From contig NC_067198.1 in assembly GCF_000699445.3 (NCBI RefSeq), positions 25,493,536-25,557,535 of the forward strand: DNA of 64,000 nucleotides. The letters run 5' to 3'. A program made the translations under genes and the position numbers. The notes beneath the pieces are model-generated. The model ran no database searches, had not been told where the DNA came from, and was given only the letters and a program-made list of their open reading frames with translations. How positions within the stretch are numbered: position 1 is the stretch's first letter; every line of letters begins with the position of its first letter. Positions 39,001 to 54,000 of this stretch are shown here, piece by piece. The DNA is from Schistosoma haematobium (taxonomy: Eukaryota; Platyhelminthes; Trematoda; Strigeidida; Schistosomatidae).

Positions 39001-42000
39001 TAATATTTAGATATATAACATTAACTTGATAAAGATATGTTTTTTGAAAAAACATGATTTATAGGTGAGCACGCTTTCCCCTTAATTCTTCAAAAATGAG
39101 ATTTTGTGACAGGTTGAGTGTTAGAATGATCAGAACTTTCTTGAGTATTTTACGGATTGCTATTTCTATTTCTATTGTATATTCATTAAATGATTGAATT
39201 ACTATTTTTCCATTCTCCTTTTATTGTAAACACCTATTGTTGCACCTATTGTCTGTGGTTATACTCGTTATTGTTTGATGGTTATTGTTAACTAATCATG
39301 TATTGTTTGCTCCGTTCACTGCCACATATGGTTTGATTGTGCGCAAAGGATGATTTTTTATTTGAATTTCGTTGAGGTCTGAAAATTCATATATATTAAC
39401 TGATGAATATTCGAGCTAAAAACACTGGGTGTTTGATATGTAGTTAAGGAAGCTTGTGGAACGGTAGAAGTTATGATAACCTCGATCTCAACTGTAGGTT
39501 AATTGTGTCAATTCAAATGTTTCGTTTACCAAAGTCAATGATTCCATGATATAAACGAAATACCATTCACGTGGTTTATAAATGTAATAAGATTCTTGTT
39601 AGTAAATGTTCTCTATGCATACTGATCGCTCTGTAATTATAATACATTCAATATGAATTATGAAAACGACACAAAGAAAAAAAACCCATATGATTAGATG
39701 ATCTTTAACGTCTATGAAAATTATTGTTAAATTGAAAAAAAAATAATAAAAGAAATGATATTCAATGATACAATTATTTCTACTATTGATCATTTTATCT
39801 TACCTTATTTTCAATAATCATTCTTAATTCATTAAGTTTATAATTATTATTTTCTTTGATTAACATTTCATAAAAACCATATACCCATTCAATACGTATT
39901 TGTTCAATACCATAAATTTGTTTAAAGAAATTACATAGAAATTCATCAAATGGTTTTGATACATTTTGAACAATTGTCGGTAATTTTGATTGAATTTTCA
40001 TCTATATTTTATTGTAAAAATGAAATATAATAGTAAATGGAAAAAAAATTTTGTTTTTTCTTTTTCCTTTTCAATCATTTAGTCAATCATAATAAGTGTG
40101 GAAATTAACAAGATGAAAATGGATTATTATTGTTCTTTAATTACATAAGGGAATAAACCAAGAATTTAAATAATGATATAAAGGAATGTAACGTAATAGT
40201 GTTAATTTATAGATTTATAAAATAATGTTTTAGTTACTCAAAGGTAGTCATATTTTTAAACGAAGATAATTTACCATGAGTTAAAAGTTAAAAACAGTTT
40301 TACTTAAACATCAATACTGGGATTTACTTATACTCAGATAACAATTCTCAATTAGGAAAAAAACACATTTTGTGCTTTCTAGTGTTAGCCATGATCTAAC
40401 TAGACTAAAATTCACTGAACAATTTATTGTTTGGTATGAAACATACTGAAATAAACATCTTTAAAGTCTATTTTTTTATAATTATGTAAAACGTTTAAGT
40501 TTCTTGACTAACAATTCATAACCAAATAAAATATTTACAACTATATTATTTAATCATTTCGTGTTGTTTTAATTGTGTCTTCCCATGGTTATTTAGGGCT
40601 GCAATTGATCAGTGTCATTGAGGCGATTCGCACAGAATGCACATATTCCAACATGAGACTGATCAATTGCAGTCCTAAATAACAATAGGAAAATACAAGT
40701 AAACAATACCAAATGAATTTAAACTTCACTACATTGCATAAGCAGGTGGCTATCAGGACTCAGTAGCTAAATGGGTAACGTAATGGCGTTCGAAGCGTAC
40801 GGTACTGGGTAGACATCAACTGTGGGATGCAGGTACATTCAGCTGACGAGTCCCAAATAGGACTAAACGTGCGTCCTGGATTCTACTGCTAGCCACTATT
40901 CATCTTTGCTTACATTATTTATGCTTCTTACTAATAAATGTAACTCACTGTAAGGCAGAGACTGCCCGAAATCCTTATCACTAATCATTCAATTAATCTT
41001 ATCTATTATAAAAGCCATAATCTTAATAGTCACAACTATTGTTTGAGTGCATTTATTTATGAATTACTTAGATTAGCTAATTTAAAATATAACATAACTA
41101 ATGATTGTGAAAATAATCACTATCTAAACGGAATGATTTAAACAAAATTTAGATCATTTCATGATTTAAACTAAATAAGATTTGGTCACATCATATAATA
41201 TATAGGTCAGCCATGTGGTCAACCAATGTATATGAAAATAATAAAATGATAAAAAAACAATCAAAACAAAGAGAAGAAAGAAGAAAAGTTAACTTCATAA
41301 TAAAATATTTCATCAGATTATGTAATGGAGTGTTATATAAAAAGTTTTGAATAATTTAGAATATAATAATTTTTCATATTTTCCATCATCAGTATGTTAA
41401 AGATAAATCTCTAGAAATATTCTCCTTTTTTTGCAAGACTTGACTGAAAACATTATCAACTATATCTATGGTTATATATTATTGATTCGAACATTAAAAT
41501 AAAAGTATTACATTAAATAGAATAGGCTAGAATTGTTAGATTAAGCAATAAATATTTATTAATATAATCATAAAAATGTGAAGATGAACAGCCAATACTG
41601 AATAAATCGATTATTCATTTAGTCAGAATTCATCACAACATATGTTTACTATAGGCTTCAAGTTATATGAATAAAAGTCTCTAAAATATGTGAATGAATG
41701 TAGAAAGAATTAACTGATCGTTTATTATTACCGAACTTCATTTTTATCTGATCTATAGTGCCAATGAAATCCTATCGACAAAGTTGTAATGTAATCAATT
41801 GTATAGATGATTTGATATTGGAATGATTAAACAGGAGGTAAATGTTTTTCTACCTTGTATTGTGATTCATCCCACCACGGGGTTTCAATAATCGTTTTTG
41901 GATAGTTTATTTACTTATTCAACTAATCGGTCTATATCATGCAACCCTTTTTTCCGTCGTAATTTTAATTTAGTTAAAAGTGGAAGTAAAGGGTTGTATG

Positions 42001-45000
42001 TTGACTAGTCCATCGATCAGAAGTTCAATGTTTATTCAGCTTTGTATGGTATAATACACCAGGAAGTGTAATAATCATTGTTGTTGGTTTGCATTCTTCA
42101 TTACCATAACACCTTAGTCGATCACGTCAGTAAATGTGTTTTATTATTATGTTAGGTAGCATTAAAAACAATTGAGACTAGTGATAATACCATAAAATGC
42201 TAAGATGTACAACATTAGTTCTGACTATTAATATTAATGTATCTAAAATAAAGTTTTAATGACAGTTACCTCTGATGTACTCAAAAATCTAGTTTCTAAG
42301 TGATCATCAAACACCTTAGACGTAATATTTGTATATATAGCTACCTTTATATACAACGTAAGCTGAAGATTGAGTAATATTAAATAATTACAAATGGAGT
42401 TTAAAGAAATCATGATTGGAAAATGAAAAAATCAATGATTATCAATAGTTGAAATCATGAGTCAATTGAAGCTAGACCACCATGGAAAACCTGGAAGCAT
42501 TGGACGACCGTTCCGTCTTAGTATGGAACTCCTCAGCGGTGCGCATTCACGATCCTGCCCCCCCGCGGATTCAACCCCAAGACCTTCAGTTTCGTGAGCG
42601 AGCGCTTAACATGTAGACCACTGAGCTGGCATCGAACGGTGTTAATGTCTAACTTCAACCAATCCACGATATTGCGCCGCCATCCACCATTGTCTTCAGT
42701 GAGTTACTATCTTACCATAAACCTGGTTAAACTCCATTGGTCATAGGATCGTGGATGCGCACTCCTGAGGAGTTCCATACTAGGATGAAACGATTTTCCA
42801 TGGTGGTCTAGCTTCAATCAACTCATGATTTCAATTATTGAAATTTTTAAAATCTCCACAAAACCATTAATGATTATCAATAGATTTATATTTCATTTCA
42901 CTTTAGAATATATGCAATCTTTCAGATTTAAGTATCGTTCTCTAGATATTATAAACAACTTCCAACGTTTCCCATATTCATTTGGATTGAATTTTATTTT
43001 TTTGTTTTGAAAATGATATGAAACAGTAAAATAAGGTTATTTACAACTAAACTAATTGTATTATTATTTTATTATATATTAAATGATAATTAAAATTAAA
43101 TTAGGGTATCAAATTATATTTCAATAATTGATATTGATTAACTAAATAAGAATGTGAAATTAAATAAATGTTTTAAATTTGTATGTACAACATGTGATGA
43201 TATGACAAAATATAAAGTACAATTTTTTCAGATTTTTTTTCCATTAAAAAATGATCACAATTATTATTACTATTATTACTACTATTATTATTACTATTAT
43301 TGGTAACATTATTATTATTATTGTTCAATGACACAATGAGTCATTTTAATTAACTAAATGATCAATAAATTAAATAGATCGAGAATTTGTTTAATTTATA
43401 AAGTTTGATTTTTTAATGAGACCAAAGTTGTTAAATATATTAATTTAATCAAGTAATCATTTGGAAATATTATTCTTATTGTTTATTTATGATCTGATTA
43501 TCTCAAGTACATTCAAATGTAATTTGATATATAATGAAATAATAATTCTGTGTCATTTCTTTTTGTTGTTGATATTTTAAATATTTATTAATCATAAATA
43601 TGTATTTTTGTTATAACTTAAATGAGTAGAAAAATTGTATTCCTTTCGTTTTGTGACTTAATTTAAGCCATCTTTTTCAGAAAGACGCTTTACTCAATGT
43701 TCAATTCATTTGAAATCATTAAAACATTTATGAAGTCTGAATATGAGTATAATTTAATGTGTTTAACTAGTTAACAAAATGGGATAATAGTATGTTAACA
43801 GGAGGAATTAATAAAAATGGAAAAAAACGATATTTAAGATTTAACATCAAATTAAAAAAAAACTAGTGACATGTATGACGTAAAAGGCGTAGCAAAAATT
43901 ACACTTGTAAACTACTCTAAATGGTTAAAATTATAACAAATTTTTTTTTTGTTATCGCAGAGTAAAAATTGTAGTGTTAAACGTATCAAATTGTTAAGTT
44001 TCTGAATTTAGATTGTTTCTTGTATGTAGATCAATTCAAACCAGGAATAATTTATTGGACCCCTAAAAACCTATTTACTTCCTTGTTAGAATTCGAAAAG
44101 ATATGTTTTATAAACATTTAGATAAAATCATAAATTATCTCTTTTAAATATACAGACAAAAAGCCTGGAAAAGATTTTAAAAATTTACGAATTAAGTAAA
44201 TGCTGTGTACCTTTTGTAATATTAGTTTTTCTATGAACTTTTCATTTACGGTAACTATTTTCTAATTGACTAATGACGGACTAAATTTCTTAGCGGTTAT
44301 TTTTGAAACTGTTTAAACTGGTTTCTATACTATAATTTTGCCGAAAAACTTAACTCAAATAATTAATTGCTAGACATAACAGTTTCAATCTGATGTCAAT
44401 CGAAACTATTGATGATAGTCTCTAGTTATTGGATTCTAGAAAACAAATAAAAAAGATGAATGGACTTATTTGTAAAATCTTGAAGATGTAAACGACTGGT
44501 TCTGTAGTATTAGCCTTTTCTTAAGTCATTGTATAATATTTGATTTCGATAGAATTAGAAAAAAATCGAGATATAACCGAGAAATAGTTGTTCGAATCAA
44601 ATTTCATAATGTTCTACAGATATAATTCTGATCTAACGATCAAAATGGATATTCATGCTTAAGGTGAATCAAATTTCAAAAGAGTTTGTGGCAGTGAATT
44701 TAGGATTATCATTAAAACAAATTTTCAGAATTTATTTAATGCATTAGATCACATGAAATAATCGAGAAGGAATAGAATTATAGTGAGTACTTCACAAACT
44801 ATTCAAATACAAAAAAAAATTAAATCAGTTTAAGTTATGAAAATTGAGTGGAAGAAGTTGTGTATACAAGGAGTACTGATTAATTTTCCTAATAGAAATG
44901 ACTATGGGGCAATAAATATCACTGCTGACCCGCGTAAGAAAACGGGTTGAAAAGGATCGTTGAGATAGTAGATATTTTTTAATAATTATGTCGTTGGAAA

Positions 45001-48000
45001 AACAGTGACTCTGGAAACATTCAACAGATTTCTCTACAAGTGTTAAATAAATGATAAGGACTAGTTAATTCTGACTTTATGACCCGTATGGGTTAAGTGG
45101 ATTAGGACAGATCGCGACTGCTACTTTGCTTAGACACTCTGAAAGGTGCTCGATAAGGCTATCATTGGAACGCTCATTACTACATTTCTAGCTGATTTCT
45201 AAAACCTCAGACTATTAGTACATGTTTACTTGAACAATGGAGAAAAGGCCCAAAATATGAGAAAAAGCTTTACTTCAGGGTTAGTTCATGTGTTGAAAAC
45301 TGAGGACATTTCCAGAGTTTAGAACTTTCTGCAGACGTAGTGAATATGATAATAGTGTTGTGTGCTACTGATGTCGATGGGTATTAGTAGTATGCATCAT
45401 CATTCGAAAGTGAAATGCCAGGTGGCGGAGGGTTAAGAAGATAGAAGAAAGGAGGACGAGAACAGGGAATGAATGCTATGGAAACGAAGGAACAATAAAG
45501 TCTGGGACAATTTATTGACATTTTGCAAACGAAGTATTTACTATATGGTTCTCAGATTTTACTAAGATGTTCTGTAATTTTGTATTCAAATACATCTGAT
45601 TGTCCCAACTTGTGTTTTCGTTCACTACAGTGTGAGTGATTATCAAACCAAAAATGTGACTCATGATCTCCCACTTTCCAGGTGTTTCAGAAAGACTTTT
45701 GTTCAGTGATGACTGAATAAAACAAGTGATGTAGCCTTCTGGGCTTTTAGAGGCTTGGACGAAGGACTCTTCTATAGGGCTCTCGTGAATGGAAAATTAG
45801 ATTCCTAGAAAACTGGGAAAAGTAGTTTACCGCATAAAATTGACCGAATTGGTAGATAGTGGGTTTACACAGATTACTTCGAAGATTTTAAGCAGAAAAA
45901 CTGCCACTGATTTTTTGGACACGTCTACTGATATCGCTGAGACTTGAAGATAGATTATTTAAGTTAACCAGCTCATTTATAAATGTCTCATTTTTCGCTC
46001 TCATTTCCCGTAATGCTAATGCAGAAATGGTATAACAACTGACTTATAAGTATCTTTCCATTACCCAAATAGTGTACTGTTTCAACATCCCATAGTTTAT
46101 TCTCACTATGGACGTGCATCATACAATTATTTTTTTATTGACCAAAGCTATGAACAACTGATTTCAAGAAATTAATCAAAATAAACACTTTTAATTAATA
46201 TGCTTAAACGTGAACTAATCTGAAAGACAAATGTAATGATCAAATCTATAAACATGAAGTGTATTATGACAATTCTTTTAACAGGCGAATGCCGTCTAAT
46301 CAATTGTTATCGCTAATTTCAAATATCTGTAGCTGACAATGTGTAGCAGTGCATCAGGGGAAAGTGCACAGTGCTTTAGTGCCTTAGTGCATATAACAAA
46401 GTGATTTATCAGTTATAGATCTATCCCTTTGTTAGCTTTATTTTTACCTGTGAAAGCCGTCTCGATGCAAGTGATCGTCTTCGTTGTTCTACAGAATGTT
46501 CCTTAAGATTAAAAATCAATATATGTAGAGATAAGATTTATTTAAAAATCAAAAGGGGCAATAATAAATTAATTTCTCTTATTGACCCACAAAAAAAGCA
46601 TCAGAAATAGAACATACAAATTATTGTAATTAAGTTCACTGACAAATGCTTAGTCGTATTCAATGTTAATGTTTTTTGTTCGGTTTTATGTATTGGCAAA
46701 ATTTTTTCAATCAGTTTGGGATTTCGTTAGTAAGTTTAGTGGCTCTGATGTCTCGTCGATTTTTGTTCAATATAATGTGTAGTTGAAAGTGTTATTATTA
46801 AATATTTTCATTATTTATCAAAAGATTAAGTCGGTGTCGAAAGGACAGATTTCCTCAAAGTTTATAATATTGATAAAGTTCACTCTACTTAAGATTCTCC
46901 AATCTTATGTACTTCCTTCGTGCATCAGGAGTTATTGATGTTCCTCAAAATGGTTATAAAAAATTAAGACTATGTAACATCATTAAGACCTTCCCTATAA
47001 GTTATGAAAGCTCATTTTCTCGAAATAAGTTTAAACAAAGCACTATTCTTAACGCAACTAAAGTAGATAACTTTGTATATCATTAAACCTTTTGAGGGTT
47101 GACGCGAATCAATATTTTAATATGTATAGACTATGAGAATAATAATTATTGTTGTAAGTTTTTGTATCTCCTTGTTATCTTGACATCAAGAAACCATTTA
47201 AATGACACCAATCCCCATAAATTACCTTGGCTTTTAACACTGTTTATTTATAATTATTGTTAAATCAACTTATTTTAATGTCTTTTCTGAAGAAACAGAA
47301 AGCTCTCTTGAAAAGTTAGATTTTTCAACCTTTTATAAATGCTTGGGTGTCATCGTTGAAGTTCCGCGACCACTTTCTATTTGCTGTCCTGTTTCAACAA
47401 TCTCCAGTTGTTAGTATTTTGAACTGTGAATTAGAAACTCTAACAAAATCCTACTGTAAATAAATATTGATTTATTATATTCAACAGCTGACCTTCCATA
47501 ATTAACATGGTGTCAAACATAACAAGGCATTCATCATTCGAAAGAGTATTCACTAACTGAAAACTAAGCTGATTTATACATTTTCTATTGTACTTTACAA
47601 AATGCGTTGATATTTTGATATACCCATATCTGTATGTATTGATTTATTCATTAAACAAGTAATACTGTGATTTGGTTTATAAAACTGTAACAGATTATTA
47701 AATAATAAAAATACCAATAGGCTGTACACTATGCATAAACACTCAGTTAACATTATCAATATTTTATCCACACAGAAATCAAACAAACTGGTGGTATAGA
47801 TTTACAATAAAAATGGTTTAAGCGAAACAGGAAGTATTACCATAGATTAGTTAATAGCGTAACCAACTAAGCCGACAGAGAGATGCTGAGATTATGACGT
47901 ATTGGACTATGGAACTTAATGTTTGTTAACAGTGTCTTAACAAAGAAGCTAATGTTTTATTATTTCACATTTTCATATCTATTTGAAGTGGTTATGTTTT

Positions 48001-51000
48001 CATTAGTGGTTGGTAGACTATACTATAGAAGAGTAAAATCCTTAATCGATTCTTAATTTAAGTTTGGATTACATTAAATTCCTATTGTCCAGTCCGAACA
48101 TAAGTAGGTGTCATTTTTTTTCTCTCTGAAGATGAGACTTACACTGAGTCGCGAAATGTAAGGACTTTAATTTTGTGCTCATTGGGATATGATAAATATC
48201 GAATAATTTTAATTCCTATTAGGATTATTTTTATTTATTCTTACAAATAAATGAAAATTTACAACTACTAAGGTTATTTAACATGATTTATAAATTTTCA
48301 TATATTTTGTATAAGTTTTTATTTGAGTAAAATCGAATCTTATCCATATAACTGTATAATATTGAATTTCTAAAGGCTATATATGGTCATCAATAGTCAC
48401 TTGATGATCCATTACGAATGGTGCTTAATTCTTTATTCATTTTCTTAGTATTTTGCTTTTTATAATTTTCCTATTAACAATTCACGTCCATCTAATACAT
48501 AAAATATTTACCTTCTTGTAAAGAAACAAAAAAACTGGCTGAAATCGAGAATAGAAATAGGAATAAAAGTAGTACGAATTAACAACCAGGAATTAATTAA
48601 CTGACTCAGTTTTGATCTTCATATTTTTAAAAGCCAATAGTACTATTTGATTTCTATAAACATTATAAGATGGATGGGTTTAAAATCAATAACGCACTGG
48701 TTAGAACTCAAATGTTTTGATCACTGACTCATGATTGTTAAAATAAATCATTTACTTACCTTCAATGAATCTTTTTCATTCTTCCTAGCTTTCCAAAGTT
48801 CATGTGTCAATAATAAACAATCTCGAAGTTGTATTGATCTGGATATTATAACATCAGCTCCAGTCGTTTGTAAAAATGATGGAACAAAATTCAGTTCTTC
48901 CTAATAATAAGTAAAGAAATGTCAAAAAGACACACACATATGCACAATTACAAAGGAAATTTATACTAGCACTTACAATTTAAACGATTAAAATTTATTA
49001 GAAATATTGAGGAAACAAAAGCGTTCCCCAAATTATTCCTAGATAATAAGTTTCCATTGAAACAGAATGACAAACTTTGATCGATAACAAAAAGAGAACT
49101 AAATCCGGGTTGGGCTATCTAATCAGTTAAACATTTAACACAAAAAAGCTTTCATTAACCCTGACAGAGCCTTAAATTATGAACGTGATGATCAGAAATC
49201 AGTTATGTTGTGTTTATAGCATCTGTAAGTACGAAGAACTCAAACGATTATCAGCACATGTAGTCGCACAGATTTGATTTGAAGATTTTAAGCAAACTAA
49301 TTCTTGTGATGTCGATAGAACATGGAAAATTATGAGAAGTAAACTATCTTTAAAAAATTACGAATTTATGAAAATATGTTCTTTTCTATACATGGATTAG
49401 ATACAATGGAAATAGATAATTACTTATGAAGTAAACTGACAGGAGTGAGAAGTTAACTAATCAATTATAACGTAAATTGACCGGTTTTGAAACGTAGATT
49501 GCAGATCATTCTGCAAATGAAATAAATATTCTACGTTTGCAGGTCCGGATGTTGACCATCTATGGAGTTTTAAATGAGCAAGACTAAAATGTCCTATACG
49601 AGTAAAAAACTTTTCATTGCCTTCTAATATACAATGTGTACCCATCGAATGTTTATTCATAATGTAAACATTACTTTTAAATCTACGAAGATTTGATTTA
49701 TATTCATTCTATATTTTAATTGTTTCTATAATACATTATTAGATTATACTTGTGGTTTTCTTTAATTTACCAGTTAGTGTAAACTATTACTAGTCAATAA
49801 AATCACTACCAAATTACTTTCATTTTAATCAATGCAATCATAGTGACATAAATGAAACCATCTAAAAAAGGATTATTAAGTGATTATATACATATTAAGG
49901 TCAACAAAAACAAAATCTTTAAAAACCGTGCTCCAAAATCACACAGAAATACGAACAATTGCCAATGGATAAATGATGGTAGTAAAATTGACCTAGATAT
50001 ACTACTATCACTGAACAATTGTTTCCGACCTAACTGGTACCATATTAAAATAAACTGAACAATGTTTAATCAAGTGAGATAAATAAAAACTGATATTTAA
50101 CATGAAACGTAAAGTTTGGCCCTAATCATTTACTTTAGATAAAAGAAAACAAGAGATCAACGTGTATCGTATAACAAAATAAATCCACCTTTTTTATTCA
50201 TATTTAGAGCTAAGCTAATAACGAGCTATTAGAACTTTTAATTTTATCAAAGAAAAAAACGTTAAATGGAAGTCCTCTAATTCAATTTGCCGGTGCATGA
50301 ATTAAATAAATTTATAAATTTCATTTGAATTCAAGATAATTAAAACATTTATGAATCAGTTAAGGCATTTACATTTTTGCATGCTGACGTGCTATGCTAT
50401 GTACATGGATTACACATTTATGATATAAAGCGATGAAAGTCGAATCTCAGAAAACGTTTTTTATTTTAATTTTAATTACAAAATCATAAAAAAGATTAAC
50501 TGAGAATAGGGAAGTTAGGACTGGATACTGAAAAGGCTATTTACAAAAGAGTGTAGTCTTTGAAAAATTTCTCTTAAGTTTTGAGATTTTTGAATTTCAC
50601 CAAAAAAATCGAACAAAAATGTTATGAAAGATGTGACCATTACAGCGAAAATTCAATTAATAATTATTTGAAAATGACTTCTAAATGAAACTAAAATAAA
50701 AGCTTTTAATTTATTTGTTATGATCAATAAGACGAATTTCTACTGATTATAACAGTTTGTAATGTATCCTATATTCATATATACGTATACAAACTTACTC
50801 AAGTTTCCAAGATAAATACAGAACGTTGGGTTTACATGAATGTTTTGAACATTTCTTGAATAGTTTGAAACAAAGTGTGTATAAATCTTTTTTAAGTCTA
50901 ATTACTTAACAACTAGTTGACTAATGAAAGGTTTTGAATATTTTTATCTACTATCATAGTAACATGTCAGTCAACACTTCGACTTTTTTTATTGTTAGAT

Positions 51001-54000
51001 AACTGGAAGGTACTGTCGCAAAATTATGTTCAACCTAAGTCAGCTTTTAAAATTCAAGAACAATTACTTACCAATCAAGAGTCGTAAAGACGACCGAAAT
51101 AAACAGCTAACAATTATACTTTTATAGAAATAAGTTAAAATATTTTAGATTTGTAACCATGCAAAGTGTAGTTGACCTTAATAGAAATATAACATTTTCA
51201 AAGCTGCTAGTGATAACTTGAATAAAAATAACTATGTTTTTGTTGTGGTTTAGTTTCCTTAATAAATGTACTTACAAACCTGTAAGAATAAATATGTGTA
51301 CGAAAACTAAATATAATCCGACCTCATCCAGAAGACTTTTATGTATTCTAGTGATAGAGTTAGATAAAAGTATTTACGATGAATATTAAGATAACAAATA
51401 AGACCTAGCAAGAATATATATTTATTAAAGTTCCATGTTTAAAATCAGTACATTGTTCAAAGAGGCTGACAGAATAAAATATTGTAACGAAAATAATAAC
51501 CATTGCAGTGGAACGTTAAACATATGAAACTCTAGTTTCATTCATGTGATTCATTATATTGTCTTGAATCATTTCCTTTATCTTCAATGTTAACTATTCT
51601 TTTAAGACCAATGTTCAAGAAGGGTTTGTTATAAATTAGAATTTTAGTGTGCGTATGCGTTAAGTGAACAGGTTTGTTTACGAAATTCAAATAGTCTCTT
51701 TCATGAGCCTAGAGAGATATTACAAAACAATCTCAAATTGAAATGTCTTTTCTTTTCTAAAAACATAGCGTCTGCACTGAAAAAAGTTGTTATCCATAAC
51801 GTTAACTTAATACGCTCAACAACAAACATATTTAGGACTATTTTGCTTACTTGATTCATTTTTGTATTGGTTGCTTAAATCTTCCCAATAATGTTTAGGA
51901 CTGCGATTGATCAATATCTTATTGGCATATGTGCATTCTTAGTTGATTGCCTCGATATTGCCTTAAATTTCAAGCATTTTAAGCAGGGATGATGGTGGTT
52001 ATCAGTGAAATCCAGGACCCGCGTTTTGTCCTACTTAGGACTCGTCAAATGGATGTCCCGCGGTGAACACCAACTCTGGGATACAAGTACATCCAACTGA
52101 CCGGTCCCAAATAGGATGAAACGCGCGTCCTAGATCTCACAGCCAGCCAACGTTTTCGCTGCTTTCATTGCTTACTAAATTTCAATAATTAAATATGGTA
52201 CAAACCGTCTATAATTTAATCGCTTGTTTAGTATAATAATGTGGAACACCAAGGAAGACAAATGGAAACTCTTTTAAATTTGATTAGATCACTCCAATTT
52301 ATAGAGTTTCATCTCCATATGTATACGAACTGAAAGAGAAGTTAACTGACGATTAAATCACTTTTGTTTTGATTATCTTAAAGATAAGTTTATCGGCTTA
52401 TTTAAAACGAAATTTATGGCGTCATTTAGATTTTGCCAGAATTATCTTAGATACAGTAACGTGCAACTGAGTTTGATAATAAAGTTAAGAGAGTAAGAAT
52501 AAGAGTAAATCAGTTTTTATTACCTTTATGTATGCATTTAAATTGAATTTGATATTTTCAGAATTTCGTGCTGTCACCTGATTGACAAGGAAATGCATTT
52601 TCTCTTGAGATGACATTGACGCAGTTTCTTCCAACCATCGAGTTAAACCTCCAGGTAATTTGCGTCCAACTTCATTCCATTCCGGTCTTGAATATACAAA
52701 AAATGTATAAAGCATAGGATCGTTTATTAGATAAGCGACGAATTTTTAAAAAAATTATGATGAACATACTAAATAACGAATAGGTTATGTGCCTAACACT
52801 ATAGTGGATTTGTAGATTCATTCTAGAACTAATAACACTTGTAAAGACTACGTCAAAAATGATTTATCAATACAGTGGGACCAATTTAATTCTTAGGGTT
52901 GCAAATTATTTCTGTCAGGATCTTAGTGAGTTCAAGAATCGATTGCCAAATGAAAATCTGTGCTATGTTTTATTTTTTTGTCAAACAAACATTTCCCAAA
53001 CATTAATTGTTTTCCTTTGATTGAAATAAGTGATTTAACATTTTGCTAGCGTTCGTGTGTAAACAATATAGCTTGATTATACTATCAGAAGCGCTTAGCA
53101 TCGACTCAAGTACGTTGGATACGATAATCCTCTATCTTATTCCTAGTCTCTGCTAATCCAAAAGACAGATCCTCTGACGTTTTATCGTGAGACGTCAAAA
53201 ATGATTAGTCCAGTAAATCAGGAAACGGGTGAAAATATATTAAAGATGTCTTTTACAGTAGTGAAAAAACAAATAATGATCAATTAAGAAAAAGCATAAT
53301 AGGTTGTAAAAAATTTAAAAGATGCCTCCTTGTGAAGAGTTTCGGTGCTCAAAAGAGAAATTAAGATATGTGAAAAGAAAAGAATAAGGTAGCAAGAAAG
53401 TAAGAGGCGTTTAATAGTATGACGGTGTTTAAGTATCCTTAACAATGTGGAATGGTTTACTGGGATTTATTGTCGTTTTTCAATGATAATTTCTATCTGA
53501 TAAGTTTCAATTTAATATTTTGAATAAGATGATATTTGTGGTCGTAAATCAATAAATTTTGAAAAGCTTTTAGTAGAACATGAAATTAGTTTTATACTTT
53601 CTGTTTGTTTTTCAATATGATAAAAAATATGGGTCCAAAATCAAGTATTTTCTTAAATAATAGAGGGCTAGTGGGGAGTTTGTTATCATGTTATGGTTAA
53701 CAGACATAAAGCACTAAAGTGACTGAAGTGATCCAATCTCTAAGTTGTTCACTTAGCGAATCCCAGTGAATAAATATTAGAATACAGAATTTCTAAACAA
53801 TCAAGCAAATATCTTAGAGAATTAAATCTGTTATTCATACTATAAAATGAAATGATTATTAGGAGGAAGTTATTGCGTAATCCTTGCTGAAAATGAATGT
53901 TGCCAAATAACCATTGAAACTTTCATTGTTCCGGTGGTATCAGTTTTTACATAAATATACATTTTCTAAGCTTCTTATTATACTCTTAACAGTTAATTTT

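Noticed and set aside
42825..43010. 61-codon plus-strand open frame
   Set aside because: It begins inside the retroposon tail and target duplication; hydrophobic AT-rich chance frame.
43259..43325. CRISPR-like regular repeats
   Set aside because: Simple trinucleotide microsatellite in a eukaryotic genome.
49457..49660. 67-codon minus-strand open frame
   Set aside because: No splice phase fit with the host gene and no recognisable domain. It might be a repeat fragment but I could not assign it.
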